DNA of 19,823 bases from JBBQIY01 sp964618405 (GCA_964618405.1 CAZUAY010000033.1:1-19823), one strand, 5' to 3'. Positions 1 to 6,316 are shown, counted from the stretch's first letter. Numbers and translations: made by a program. The notes: generated from the letters alone by a model not told the origin.

Positions 1-51
1 TATAACGCGCATGTTGCACTCGTGTTTTTAGGCGAAGATGTTTCTGTCCGC

Positions 52-336
52 TTAGGCATGCTTTACCTCCGCTTTTTGAACGAGAGCGGTTAAAGCAGCA
101 ACTGGTACACGTAGGCTGCCCATTCGGATCTCAACGACGGGAAGCCTCCCTTCGTTTACCATCCGCCATACTGTCTGCCGGGAGACTCCGAGCTCCCGGG
201 CTGCAGCTGCGAGCGTCAACAGCCTTGAGTTCGTCGGGTCCGCTGCTGTCGCCTTTCCTTCGAGTATCTCGTCGATCTTGGCTAGCTGCGCTGGCGTAGC
301 AGCGAATAATTTTGTGAATCTTGCTTCTGTGGTCAT
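52..336 (-). CDS. Excisionase-like helix-turn-helix DNA-binding protein
   Basis: A 94-residue protein whose C-terminal half (about residues 41-88) reads as a single winged helix-turn-helix of the MerR/HTH_17 'excisionase family' type: LTLAAAARELGVSRQTVWRM is the helix-turn-helix, followed by a wing with GRLPVVEIRMGSLRVP. The first 38 residues are a short charged helical region. Proteins of this fold bind DNA as small directionality factors or repressors in integrated elements, or as antitoxin-like regulators. The start at 336 is preceded by GGAGG four bases upstream of the ATG. The gene has its own upstream region with a promoter and inverted repeats, and is separated from the upstream 423-residue gene by a terminator. 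The neighbourhood (tRNA genes, repeat heptamers) favours an element-borne regulator. The fold is fairly certain; whether it is an excisionase or a transcription factor is inference. Confidence 0.8.
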   Translation of the reverse strand: MTTEARFTKLFAATPAQLAKIDEILEGKATAADPTNSRLLTLAAAARELGVSRQTVWRMVNEGRLPVVEIRMGSLRVPVAALTALVQKAEVKHA

Positions 337-356
337 AACTCCTCCATTTTGTGAGT

Positions 357-373
357 AGACACGGTGTGTGTCT
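357..373. repeat. Inverted repeat in the leader of the HTH gene
   Basis: AGACAC at 357-362 and GTGTCT at 368-373 are perfect 6-bp arms around a 5-base centre. The repeat lies about 20 bp upstream of the ATG at 336, just upstream of its ribosome binding site. It may be an operator or an mRNA hairpin; nothing in the sequence separates the two. Confidence 0.45.
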
Positions 374-411
374 GATGGAGTCGAAGTTAAGAAACGAGAA
401 TGGACTGGTGA

Positions 412-424
412 CGGAATACTTCCG
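412..424. promoter_or_regulatory. Palindrome over the -10 of the HTH gene promoter (possible operator)
   Basis: CGGAA-TAC-TTCCG is a perfect 5-bp dyad with a 3-base centre. It covers the proposed -10 hexamer at 413-418, and a further ATTCC half-site occurs at 430-434 within the spacer. A dyad at this position is what autorepression by the downstream helix-turn-helix protein would use. The dyad is seen; the role is inferred. Confidence 0.4.
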
Positions 425-442
425 TTTTCATTCCATAGTCAA
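413..442 (-). promoter_or_regulatory. Putative sigma-70 promoter of the HTH gene
   Basis: On the minus strand TTGACT (437-442) is separated by 18 bp from TATTCC (413-418), with AT-rich DNA upstream of the -35. The -35 matches consensus well and the -10 is poor (TATTCC against TATAAT), as in a regulated promoter. It would give a leader of about 70 nt. Confidence 0.4.
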
Positions 443-459
443 TATATTTACACATAAAA

Positions 460-490
460 AACCCCGTCTGGCATTAGCCGCGACGAGGTT
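460..490 (-). terminator. Intrinsic terminator downstream of the 423-residue gene
   Basis: On the minus strand a 9-bp stem (AACCTCGTC paired with GACGGGGTT, one G-U pair) is extended inward by a 3-bp GGC/GCC helix and followed directly by TTTTTTATG. It ends transcription of the gene at 593-1864 about 100 nt after its stop and insulates the helix-turn-helix gene. Confidence 0.8.
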
Positions 491-515
491 CAAAATATTT
501 TTTCATCCATGTCCA

Positions 516-533
516 GTTACATTCCGTTGTAAC
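516..533. repeat. Inverted repeat GTTACA-N6-TGTAAC
   Basis: Perfect 6-bp arms at 516-521 and 528-533. The centre contains TTCCG, the same half-site as the dyad at 412-424. It lies in the 3' untranslated region of the 423-residue gene, upstream of the terminator. It could be a second protein-binding site or an RNA hairpin. Confidence 0.4.
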
Positions 534-592
534 CTGAAACGTCTAGTAACGAATATACTCTCTGCAATTTCTAGTTGTATTTTCCTCTCCTG

Positions 593-1864
593 CTATCCAC
601 GACGAGCCCAACCCTTCCTCATAGAATCATAAGTTTTTTTGAAATCTTCCGATGTGCCTATACCTAGGTCCGCTAGCTCTGACTCATACTCTTCAAAACA
701 TTTACTAAACGTAGGTTTTTCGGGGAGTTTTAGCTCTCCCTTCCCTTGTTTACAGTTCGTCTTATAGGTTGTCCAAATCTTGGATACCTCTTGTTTCTTG
801 TCATGACCAATATCCGGGGCACGTTCGTACTTCCTTTTACCCGAGACCTTTTGCTTTTTCTGGTCAGGAGACGATTCCTTATCAAAGGATACTTGAGGAG
901 CAACATGGGGTAAGTCAGTCGCTGCCTTCTTCTCGCTCAGCCGTTCGATAATAACAGGCAGGCATACGTTCGGCGCAAGTATGAACGATCCTTCGCCCCG
1001 GTTGGGTACTCCTTCCCCCCAGCTGAAGACTAAAACCCGTTGTGTCCCGGTGCGATCGGTGGCACCGGAAACATAATGAAGCTCAACATCTGGCTCTAGA
1101 AATTTAAGTAGGCAATCCGGATTCGGCAGCACCTTCGGCACATCACCCGAGTTTAGTTCGCTATTCTCGTGGTAGTAATCTGTGGCGAGATCGAAGTACA
1201 GTTCTGATTCTACGTCTTTCAGAATCCAGTCCCACCCTCCTTTAATATGTGACGCCCACGTTGGATCCTGACCCACTTGGATTCCAGGGGCAACTTGGTG
1301 TATGAGCTCCCTTAGGTCATCGCTGGATTCGTTCCAGATCCTAGGCAGAAGGATGTAAACAGTACCACCTCCGTTCACGAGCGTGGCACTGCGTTTCAGA
1401 ATCTCTAGAAGAAATTCGGAGGCAGCGCGTTTGATGAAACTAGGCTGATCAGATTGCTGAATCAAGTCTAGCGTAGTCTTTGTTTGCTCCGCTACCGACT
1501 TTTCGTCTGGACGCAAGGGTATCGCTTTGGGGGGGACGCTCTTTCGTTTTGGAGTCTTCGGGTTACTTCCAGGTACCCCCGTTCCGATTGGAGCAGGGGC
1601 TAGTAGCCCTAGTTTTGCGAAGATGGGGTTCAGCCCTCCCCCTTCCTCTGCGACAAAACCAGCGAAATGCTCCGCCATCGGCATTGAGGCAAATATATCC
1701 TCATCGGGGATCAGGACCACTGCATGCGCTCGGGGTAAGCTTTGATACGCCTTGCCGAGCCCTTGGAAGGTAAATGGTAATTGCTCTATGTCCGAAGAAT
1801 TCGTCGCCGTCAAAAGTTCTTGGGGACCACCCACGACTAACAGAGCCAACCGTCTAAATTTCAT
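593..1864 (-). CDS. Unrecognised 423-residue protein of an accessory region
   Basis: I do not recognise this protein. The first 25 residues contain a hydrophobic strand ending in Gly-Gly (LALLVVGGPQELL), and residues 47-53 form another (HAVVLIP), giving an alpha/beta-like N-terminal domain to about residue 95. A Pro/Lys-rich linker follows (about 98-125). A middle domain (about 128-315) includes strands such as TVYILLPRIW and RVLVFSWGEG and several conserved-looking Trp residues. A charged, Lys-rich linker (about 325-358) leads to a helical C-terminal domain with aromatic and basic residues (IWTTYK, FEEYESEL, SMRKGWARRG) that could bind DNA. There is no signal peptide or membrane segment. The ATG at 1864 is preceded by AAAAGGA with a 6-7 base gap. 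It has its own promoter and terminator, so it is a one-gene unit. Its position beside tRNA genes and an excisionase-like gene suggests element cargo. Confidence 0.7.
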   Translation of the reverse strand: MKFRRLALLVVGGPQELLTATNSSDIEQLPFTFQGLGKAYQSLPRAHAVVLIPDEDIFASMPMAEHFAGFVAEEGGGLNPIFAKLGLLAPAPIGTGVPGSNPKTPKRKSVPPKAIPLRPDEKSVAEQTKTTLDLIQQSDQPSFIKRAASEFLLEILKRSATLVNGGGTVYILLPRIWNESSDDLRELIHQVAPGIQVGQDPTWASHIKGGWDWILKDVESELYFDLATDYYHENSELNSGDVPKVLPNPDCLLKFLEPDVELHYVSGATDRTGTQRVLVFSWGEGVPNRGEGSFILAPNVCLPVIIERLSEKKAATDLPHVAPQVSFDKESSPDQKKQKVSGKRKYERAPDIGHDKKQEVSKIWTTYKTNCKQGKGELKLPEKPTFSKCFEEYESELADLGIGTSEDFKKTYDSMRKGWARRG

Positions 1865-1947
1865 TTATGTCCTTTTCGATACAATCCAACCTCGGGCGTT
1901 GCTGATCTCACGCACGAGGGATTTCTTTTCATGTTCGTCTTTTGGAA

Positions 1948-2147
1948 TTTGTGTAAAACGAGCTTGAGTCTACCACGGAGTGCATGGGGCTTCAAGCTCA
2001 GGATTTGGGTGATTGTGGTTACGGGGAACAAGGGCGCTACGTCGCGGCTGTCGAAAATTACAACGCCCGCACTGAGGGGGTCTGCCTTCAGTTCCGGACG
2101 GCCGCCGCCGTTTGTGTCGTTATTTGTGTTTTTGACCCTACACAAAC
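1948..2147. repeat. Cluster of four TTTGTGT heptamers, possible integrase or excisionase arm sites
   Basis: TTTGTGT occurs on the plus strand at 1948-1954, 2111-2117 and 2123-2129, and inverted at 2140-2146. The 2110-2117 and 2140-2147 copies form a perfect 8-bp inverted repeat (GTTTGTGT / ACACAAAC); 2111 and 2123 are direct repeats 12 bp apart. The cluster lies between element-like genes and the 3' end of a tRNA gene, where arm-type recombinase sites are found. The repeats are seen; the role is inference. Confidence 0.45.
1967..1995 (-). promoter_or_regulatory. Putative sigma-70 promoter of the 423-residue gene
   Basis: On the minus strand TTGAAG (1990-1995) is separated by exactly 17 bp from TAGACT (1967-1972). 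It would start transcription about 95 nt before the ATG at 1864. One TTTGTGT heptamer (1948-1954) lies just downstream of the -10, around the expected start point, so a protein bound there would affect this promoter. Confidence 0.5.
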
Positions 2148-2188
2148 ACCCTATTCCATACTGTAACACGAGAACCCATCCCAAAAGA

Positions 2189-2224
2189 AAAACCCCTCGA
2201 AACTGTTGTGTTTCAAGGGGTTTT
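2189..2224 (-). terminator. Strong terminator of the tRNA operon, bidirectional in form
   Basis: The arms AAAACCCCTCGAAAC (2189-2203) and GTTTCAAGGGGTTTT (2210-2224) pair over 15 bp with one wobble, around a 6-base loop. On the minus strand the stem runs into TTTTTCTTTTGG. It begins 12 bp after the CCA end of the tRNA-Met gene. A-rich and T-rich flanks let it work in both directions. Confidence 0.85.
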
Positions 2225-2236
2225 AGGTCTTTTAAG

Positions 2237-2313
2237 TGGTTGCGGGAGTTAGATTTGAACTAACGACCTTCAGGTTATGAGCCTGACGAGCTTCCGGACT
2301 GCTCTATCCCGCA
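2237..2313 (-). tRNA. Initiator-type tRNA-Met (anticodon CAT)
   Basis: The minus strand folds as a complete 77-nt tRNA with encoded CCA: acceptor TGCGGGA/TCCCGCA, D stem GAGC/GCTC, anticodon stem TCAGG/CCTGA with loop CTCATAA, T stem GTTAG/CTAAC with loop TTCAAAT. The CTCATAA loop and the A11-U24 pair in the D stem are initiator hallmarks, and the overall sequence resembles known bacterial initiators that begin TGCGGG. Two features are unusual. The 1-72 pair is a U-A Watson-Crick pair rather than the C-A mismatch of E. coli. The anticodon stem has A29-U41 in place of the first of the three G-C pairs normally found in initiators. It is the last gene of a two-tRNA operon. Confidence 0.9.
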
Positions 2314-2326
2314 TCTGAAATTGAGT

Positions 2327-2403
2327 TGGCGTACCTGGCAGGATTCGAACCTGCAACCTTCTGATTCGTAGTCAGATGCTCTATCCAATTGGGCGACAGG
2401 TAC
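2327..2403 (-). tRNA. tRNA-Arg (anticodon ACG)
   Basis: The minus strand gives a 77-nt tRNA with encoded CCA: acceptor GTACCTG/CAGGTAC, discriminator G, anticodon stem TCTGA/TCAGA with loop CTACGAA, T stem GCAGG/CCTGC with loop TTCGAAT. The ACG anticodon is normally deaminated to ICG to read CGU, CGC and CGA. The D stem GCCC/GAGC contains a C12-A23 mismatch. The gene lies 13 bp upstream of tRNA-Met and is co-transcribed with it. Confidence 0.93.
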
Positions 2404-2409
2404 TCTGAA

Positions 2410-2428
2410 AGGAACCTAACAAGTTCCT
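2410..2428 (-). other. Small hairpin just before the tRNA-Arg 5' end
   Basis: AGGAAC and GTTCCT form a 6-bp stem around a 7-base loop, ending 6 bp before the mature 5' end of tRNA-Arg. It is probably leader structure removed during 5' processing. Confidence 0.35.
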
Positions 2429-2491
2429 GCTTTAACGGATTGGTTCGTCTTTTAAAGGACAGCCCCATTTCGTGAAAACGCGGTTAACAAT

Positions 2492-2519
2492 ATCATATCT
2501 AGAGTACACAATGCAACAA
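2492..2519 (-). promoter_or_regulatory. Putative promoter of the tRNA operon
   Basis: On the minus strand TTGTTG (2514-2519) and TATGAT (2492-2497) are 16 bp apart. The predicted leader before tRNA-Arg is about 80 nt. A-tracts lie directly upstream (see 2521-2560). No better candidate is seen between 2404 and 2674. Confidence 0.5.
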
Positions 2520-2520
2520 C

Positions 2521-2560
2521 AAAAACGAAAGAAAACGAAACAAAAACGGAAATATAAAAA
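2521..2560. promoter_or_regulatory. Phased A-tracts upstream of the tRNA promoter
   Basis: On the plus strand A-runs of 4-5 bases begin at 2521, 2532, 2542 and 2556, spaced 11, 10 and 14 bp apart. Such phasing bends DNA and, next to a -35 element, commonly acts as an UP element for stable-RNA promoters. The remaining DNA to 2674 shows no gene and no convincing terminator for the operon ending at 2675. Confidence 0.4.
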
Positions 2561-2674
2561 CACCTCCACATTAGATCGCCGATCCGAACTATTTTGCTCA
2601 CAAGCTTTTCGAAATGGACGCTGAGAACGGAAGTCACGGGAATTCTTGGGACCCTCAAAACTATGCATGAAAAC

Positions 2675-3811
2675 TCAATGAAACCCTGCTGCACCCATCA
2701 TGCTTTCATAAACATCGTCACTGGCTCGAAGGAGATTCTCAAAGGTGGGGAGTTGGCGTTCCGTCTTTCCCTTAAAAAATTCAATCATTTTAGCGTAAAG
2801 ACGTCTTGCCTCAGCTTCCTGATCTTCCGCCATTCGGATTTGCATCCCCTCCCGCAACAGTCCCATATAGGCAAAGCGGATTCCGCTAAAATCGTGCATC
2901 GCCATGGTCTCTTCGATGAACTTCAGCGTTGGATTGATCAGTGCGGTATTCGGGCGGGCTCGGAATTCCGCGTATTCGGGAGTCAAATCTCCGACGAGCA
3001 TTCCATTTCGGCGCGCCATCTCCATCAATGACGTGTAAACCATTCTGCGACAAGGCAGCCTCTCATTATCCCCCGCCAGCTTTAGCCCCTTCCACCCCCA
3101 ATACAACGAATGCGCCGTCGGCATGCGCCAATCAATTTTTCCGAACTCAGCCTCGATCTCCGCCATCGCGCTCGTGTCCATCTTGAGACTCGCCTCAAGT
3201 TCAGAGGCGAGAATACCTTCATCATCTGGGATTCCTCCGTCTTCACCAAGATAAGCAGAAACGTAGCGCGCCCACTCTCGGCGGTAGTACCACGAGGCGC
3301 TGTCCCCCTCCATGCCAAGTTTGTGCTGGAAAATCCAACCCAGTTCACGATGAAGCGTTGCATTACGCGGATTCAGCACCAAACCTTCGTCGCGAAGAAG
3401 CTCGATGCCGTTTTGCACCCAACGCCACTTGTCTTCGGGGCGCGACATTAGCACGCTGACATTGTACGACATGTTCCAAGCATGAAACACCCATACCTCC
3501 GCCATGTGGGGCTCCAGCTTCGTAATCCAATCGGAAAGTTGCACGAGTTCAACGAAGCGCTGTTCCTCTTGCATCTTGCTCACGCGAAGCCAGAGTAAAT
3601 CGGCAATCACACCGCGAAAACCGCCGAGAGCCACGCTCACGAACGTGATCATCGGCGGAACATCAGCACTATACCCCGCGTTATCCTGTCCGAGCGCCCC
3701 GTGTCGCTCGGCGCGGAGCGAACGACTCTGAAGTCCGCTGGCGACGAGGAGCACAAAGGCCACCGCAGCAAGCAGAATCACGTTCAACGCTGTTTTTTTA
3801 CACTGCCTCAA
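2675..3811 (-). CDS. Membrane-anchored helical-repeat (TPR-like) protein
   Basis: A 378-residue protein with an N-terminal signal anchor (about residues 8-26, after basic residues RQCKK), followed by an extracytoplasmic, Trp- and Tyr-rich helical domain. Segments such as LGGFRGVIADLLWLR, VELVQLSDWITKLEPH and VWVFHAWNMSYNVSVL have the alternating helix pattern of degenerate tetratricopeptide repeats. I recall similar proteins of unknown function in Verrucomicrobia/Lentisphaerae-type genomes. TPR-like domains normally hold protein partners; none is indicated here. The start is a TTG at 3811 with GGAG six bases upstream; no ATG or GTG lies nearby in frame before the anchor. It is the last gene of the operon, 24 bp after the fumarase subunit. 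Function unknown; membrane location is likely. Confidence 0.8.
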   Translation of the reverse strand: MRQCKKTALNVILLAAVAFVLLVASGLQSRSLRAERHGALGQDNAGYSADVPPMITFVSVALGGFRGVIADLLWLRVSKMQEEQRFVELVQLSDWITKLEPHMAEVWVFHAWNMSYNVSVLMSRPEDKWRWVQNGIELLRDEGLVLNPRNATLHRELGWIFQHKLGMEGDSASWYYRREWARYVSAYLGEDGGIPDDEGILASELEASLKMDTSAMAEIEAEFGKIDWRMPTAHSLYWGWKGLKLAGDNERLPCRRMVYTSLMEMARRNGMLVGDLTPEYAEFRARPNTALINPTLKFIEETMAMHDFSGIRFAYMGLLREGMQIRMAEDQEAEARRLYAKMIEFFKGKTERQLPTFENLLRASDDVYESMMGAAGFH

Positions 3812-3835
3812 AGTAATCTCCGTAAAACGTATATC

Positions 3836-4726
3836 CTAGGACTCTTTACGAATCTGGCCATCTAAACTCACGAGAATCGTTTGTCTCCGGCACGCCCAAC
3901 AACTGTAAGAAACCGTCACGAAGTACGATGCGGGTAGCCTTGGCAGAGTCGCCACCTTAACACCGATCAGGGTCGTCTTGCCGCCAAGACCCATCGGGCC
4001 AATGCCAAGTGTATTAGCCTCAGCGAGTACGCGGCTTTCTAGCTCTGCAAGCTCGGTTGAAGGCGAGGTGTCGGGAAGTAAACGCAACAACTGTTCCTTT
4101 GCCTTGCCATAGCCATTAGCACGATCACCCCCAATGCAAACGCCAAGAATGCCGGGGGCGCAACCTTTACCTTGTGCCCGCCAAACAGCGTCGAGCATAC
4201 AGCGTCGCACGCCATCGAGATCGCGTCCTGCTTTGAGGTCAGTCTCAGGAAGGCTGTACTGAGTGCTCACGTTCTCACAGCCCCCGCCTTTCAAGAGCAG
4301 ACTAACCTTCACTTCATCAACCGCGCACTGCTCAATGTGAATCGTGGGATTGCCCGGTGCCACATTGTCGGGAACTTGCGTACTCGAAGGCACGTTGAGT
4401 ACGTTGAGGCGCAGCCATCCATTTTCAGTGGCCCGTCGAACAGCCTCGCACGTTGCCTGCTCATAAAATGACGCATCCGAGCTATGCGGCACTTCGAACC
4501 AGAAAGTAAGTGTTCCCGTATCCTGACACATAGGAATGGTGCGGGTACGAGCGAGGTCGGCGTTCTCGAGAATCGTCCTGAGCGTTGAGCACGCGCTGCC
4601 GTCGAGATCTTCAGCCTTGAGGCTACCCCGAAGCGCGGCTGCGACGTCTGGCGGCAAGTCGGTGGCCGTCCGGCGAATCAAGTCGGTTAAAAGAACAATC
4701 CAATTTTCAAGTTTATTATCCTGCAT
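3836..4726 (-). CDS. Class I fumarate hydratase / L(+)-tartrate dehydratase alpha subunit
   Basis: A 296-residue protein matching the alpha (N-terminal) half of iron-sulfur fumarases, which reversibly hydrate fumarate to malate in the citric acid cycle; tartrate dehydratases share the fold. The three cysteines expected to hold the 4Fe-4S cluster are visible: Cys67 in PMCQDTGT, Cys189 in GKGCAPGILG, and Cys276 in SYSCWACR near the C-terminus. GGGCEN (147-152) replaces the common GGGSEN. The length is normal for a separate alpha subunit. The beta subunit, normally the next gene, is absent from this operon and from the window. The ATG at 4726 has GAGGAG seven bases upstream. The gene follows the PHP gene by 29 bp. 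Fumarase versus another hydro-lyase of the family cannot be settled from the sequence. Confidence 0.88.
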   Translation of the reverse strand: MQDNKLENWIVLLTDLIRRTATDLPPDVAAALRGSLKAEDLDGSACSTLRTILENADLARTRTIPMCQDTGTLTFWFEVPHSSDASFYEQATCEAVRRATENGWLRLNVLNVPSSTQVPDNVAPGNPTIHIEQCAVDEVKVSLLLKGGGCENVSTQYSLPETDLKAGRDLDGVRRCMLDAVWRAQGKGCAPGILGVCIGGDRANGYGKAKEQLLRLLPDTSPSTELAELESRVLAEANTLGIGPMGLGGKTTLIGVKVATLPRLPASYFVTVSYSCWACRRQTILVSLDGQIRKES

Positions 4727-4755
4727 TACGATTCTCCTCTAGACAGCTCCGCCCT

Positions 4756-5604
4756 TCAACAGGCACGGCTAAGTCTCTGTAATAGTCCATCGAAAATTTC
4801 ATCGGGAACACAGAGCGAACCGTATGCCGATCCGATCTGTATCCCCGGCGACATCTCTCCGTGGAAATCGCTACCTCCGGTGGCAATGAGTCCGAATGTT
4901 CGCACATAACCAAGATACTCCGACACCTCCGCTTCACCGTGCCCAGTATAGTAGGTCTCAATGCCAGCGAGCCCAGCGGTCGCCAGTCGGCCGATAAGGG
5001 CGCTCAAATCGACGGAAGAAAGTCCACAAAGCGAAGGATGCGCCAGCGAGGCGATTCCACCAGCTGCGGTGATGAGGCGAATGGCCTCCTCTGGCTGAAG
5101 TCGAAAGCGGTCGGCGTAGGCCGCAGCACCTTTGGCGAGATAGCGGTCGAACGCATCTTGCTTGCTGCGTGCATAGCCTTTTTTGATGAGCGCCTGGGCA
5201 AAATGTGGCCGTGCCACAAGCCCCTCCTCGCCAGCGAGGTTGAGAACATCAGTCCACGCGATGCTGCATCCAAGTTTGCTAAGTTTCGAAAGAATTTCTA
5301 CATTCCGCCGATGCCGCCCCTCTCGAACGCGATCAAGCGCTTCATTAAGTGCCGCATCGGTGGGGTTACACCCATAAGCCAAAATATGAACGTTTACACC
5401 AGGAACATCGACACTGAGTTCGATGCCTGAAATGGATCGGATACCCTTTGCTGCTGCTGCCGACAAAAAGCGCTCAACCCCGCCTGTGGTGTCATGGTCC
5501 GTCAGCGTCATCGCCGTCAAACCCGCAGCGGCACCCAGCTCCACCAGTGCCTCAGGACTAAGCGAGCCGTCAGAAAAAGTAGAGTGGATGTGCAAATCGA
5601 TCAT
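4756..5604 (-). CDS. PHP-family phosphoesterase (RNase AM / nucleoside bisphosphate phosphatase type)
   Basis: A 282-residue PHP-domain protein. Metal-binding motifs run in the expected order: DLHIHSTFSDG (His5, His7, Asp12), TLTDHDT (34-39), GIEL (60-63), ARPHFA (131-136), SLAHPS (186-191) and GGSDFHG (243-249). This order and length match the TrpH/YciV group, whose members remove 3' phosphates from 3',5'-bisphosphonucleosides such as pAp, or trim RNA 5' ends as RNase AM. The enzyme would be cytoplasmic and metal-dependent. The ATG overlaps the stop codon of the upstream IMP cyclohydrolase gene (ATGA), so translation is probably coupled. The link to purine synthesis is only by position. Family certain, exact substrate not. 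Confidence 0.88.
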   Translation of the reverse strand: MIDLHIHSTFSDGSLSPEALVELGAAAGLTAMTLTDHDTTGGVERFLSAAAAKGIRSISGIELSVDVPGVNVHILAYGCNPTDAALNEALDRVREGRHRRNVEILSKLSKLGCSIAWTDVLNLAGEEGLVARPHFAQALIKKGYARSKQDAFDRYLAKGAAAYADRFRLQPEEAIRLITAAGGIASLAHPSLCGLSSVDLSALIGRLATAGLAGIETYYTGHGEAEVSEYLGYVRTFGLIATGGSDFHGEMSPGIQIGSAYGSLCVPDEIFDGLLQRLSRAC

Positions 5605-6290
5605 TGGGTTGGTGGCCAGTCGTAGGTTTCCGCAACCGCATCCGGCGTCACGGCAGCAAAATGTGCAGCGATAGCGGAATCATAATCCGCCGTACGTGCA
5701 AATGCTTTTTTCATCAATTTAAAACGAGTGTCAAGGCTAATGGAACCCTTGTTGGCGCGCACCTCATCGATCAAAGCCGGATAATCTTCAACATCCGTAA
5801 CGGAGGCTACACGAATGTAATTTTTGGCTGATGCTCGGATCATACAAGGTCCTCCGATGTCAATGTTGGTTCGCGCCATTTCGGGTGTAACTCCCTCCAG
5901 TGACACCACCTGTTTAAACGGGTACAGATTGACGACGATCATGTCAAACGCCACAGCCCCCGTTCGCGCGAGATCAGACTGATGATCAACATTGTATTTC
6001 TCGCTGAGGAGTCCCAAATAGATTTTAAAATCGAGCGTCTTCACCAGCCCACCCTGCATCTCAGGTTGCCCTGTGTAGTCGGAAACAGAAATGAGACGCG
6101 TTGTTGCGGCTTCCTCTAAAATTCCGGCAATCGCCTTATAGGTGCCTCCGGTGCTATAAAAGCGAACGTTCGGACACGACTCCATGAGCCCTTTGACAAG
6201 ACCCTCGAGCCCGCTCTTATCAAAAAGGCTGATCAATACATTGCGAATTTGAACACGGCCATCAATTTGCTCTACGATGTTAAATGACAT
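5601..6290 (-). CDS. Stand-alone IMP cyclohydrolase domain (PurH N-terminal domain)
   Basis: A 229-residue protein equal to the MGS-fold N-terminal domain of PurH, which closes formyl-AICAR to IMP in the last step of purine synthesis. Visible motifs are LISLFDKSG, FYSTGGT, TGQPEMQGG followed by VKTL, VVNLYPF and IDIGGP with a following SAKN. The AICAR transformylase domain (about 300 further residues in ordinary PurH) is missing: the gene ends cleanly and the PHP gene starts at its stop. The usual GGRVKTLHPKIHGGLL segment reads instead GGLVKTLDFKIYLGLL, so some conserved residues are changed. I chose the ATG at 6290, preceded by AGGAAG, over the upstream TTG at 6308. It is the second gene of the operon, 26 bp after the oxidoreductase. 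A separate formyltransferase must be encoded elsewhere if the step works normally. Confidence 0.88.
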   Translation of the reverse strand: MSFNIVEQIDGRVQIRNVLISLFDKSGLEGLVKGLMESCPNVRFYSTGGTYKAIAGILEEAATTRLISVSDYTGQPEMQGGLVKTLDFKIYLGLLSEKYNVDHQSDLARTGAVAFDMIVVNLYPFKQVVSLEGVTPEMARTNIDIGGPCMIRASAKNYIRVASVTDVEDYPALIDEVRANKGSISLDTRFKLMKKAFARTADYDSAIAAHFAAVTPDAVAETYDWPPTQ

Positions 6291-6316
6291 TCCCAATTCT
6301 TCCTTCAAAATTGTTC

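Larger units (their letters stand above)
1865..2188. other. 324-bp stretch without a convincing gene
   Basis: It holds the proposed promoter of the 423-residue gene (1967-1995), the TTTGTGT heptamer cluster and a GC-rich core (about 2020-2110). An open minus-strand frame runs through 1861-2184 with codon-like base composition between about 1975 and 2100 (reads ...PLSAGVVIFDSRDVAPLF...). It has no ribosome binding site at its ATG, starts inside the run-off of the tRNA terminator, and contains the promoter of the next gene. It is either not a gene or a remnant. Confidence 0.5.

Noticed and set aside
1..51. Possible start of another minus-strand gene at 12 (ATG CGC GTT)
   Set aside because: Only four codons lie in the window and no clear ribosome binding site is seen.
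4861..5430. 189-codon plus-strand frame opposite the PHP gene
   Set aside because: The minus frame carries all PHP metal motifs; the plus frame is composition noise.
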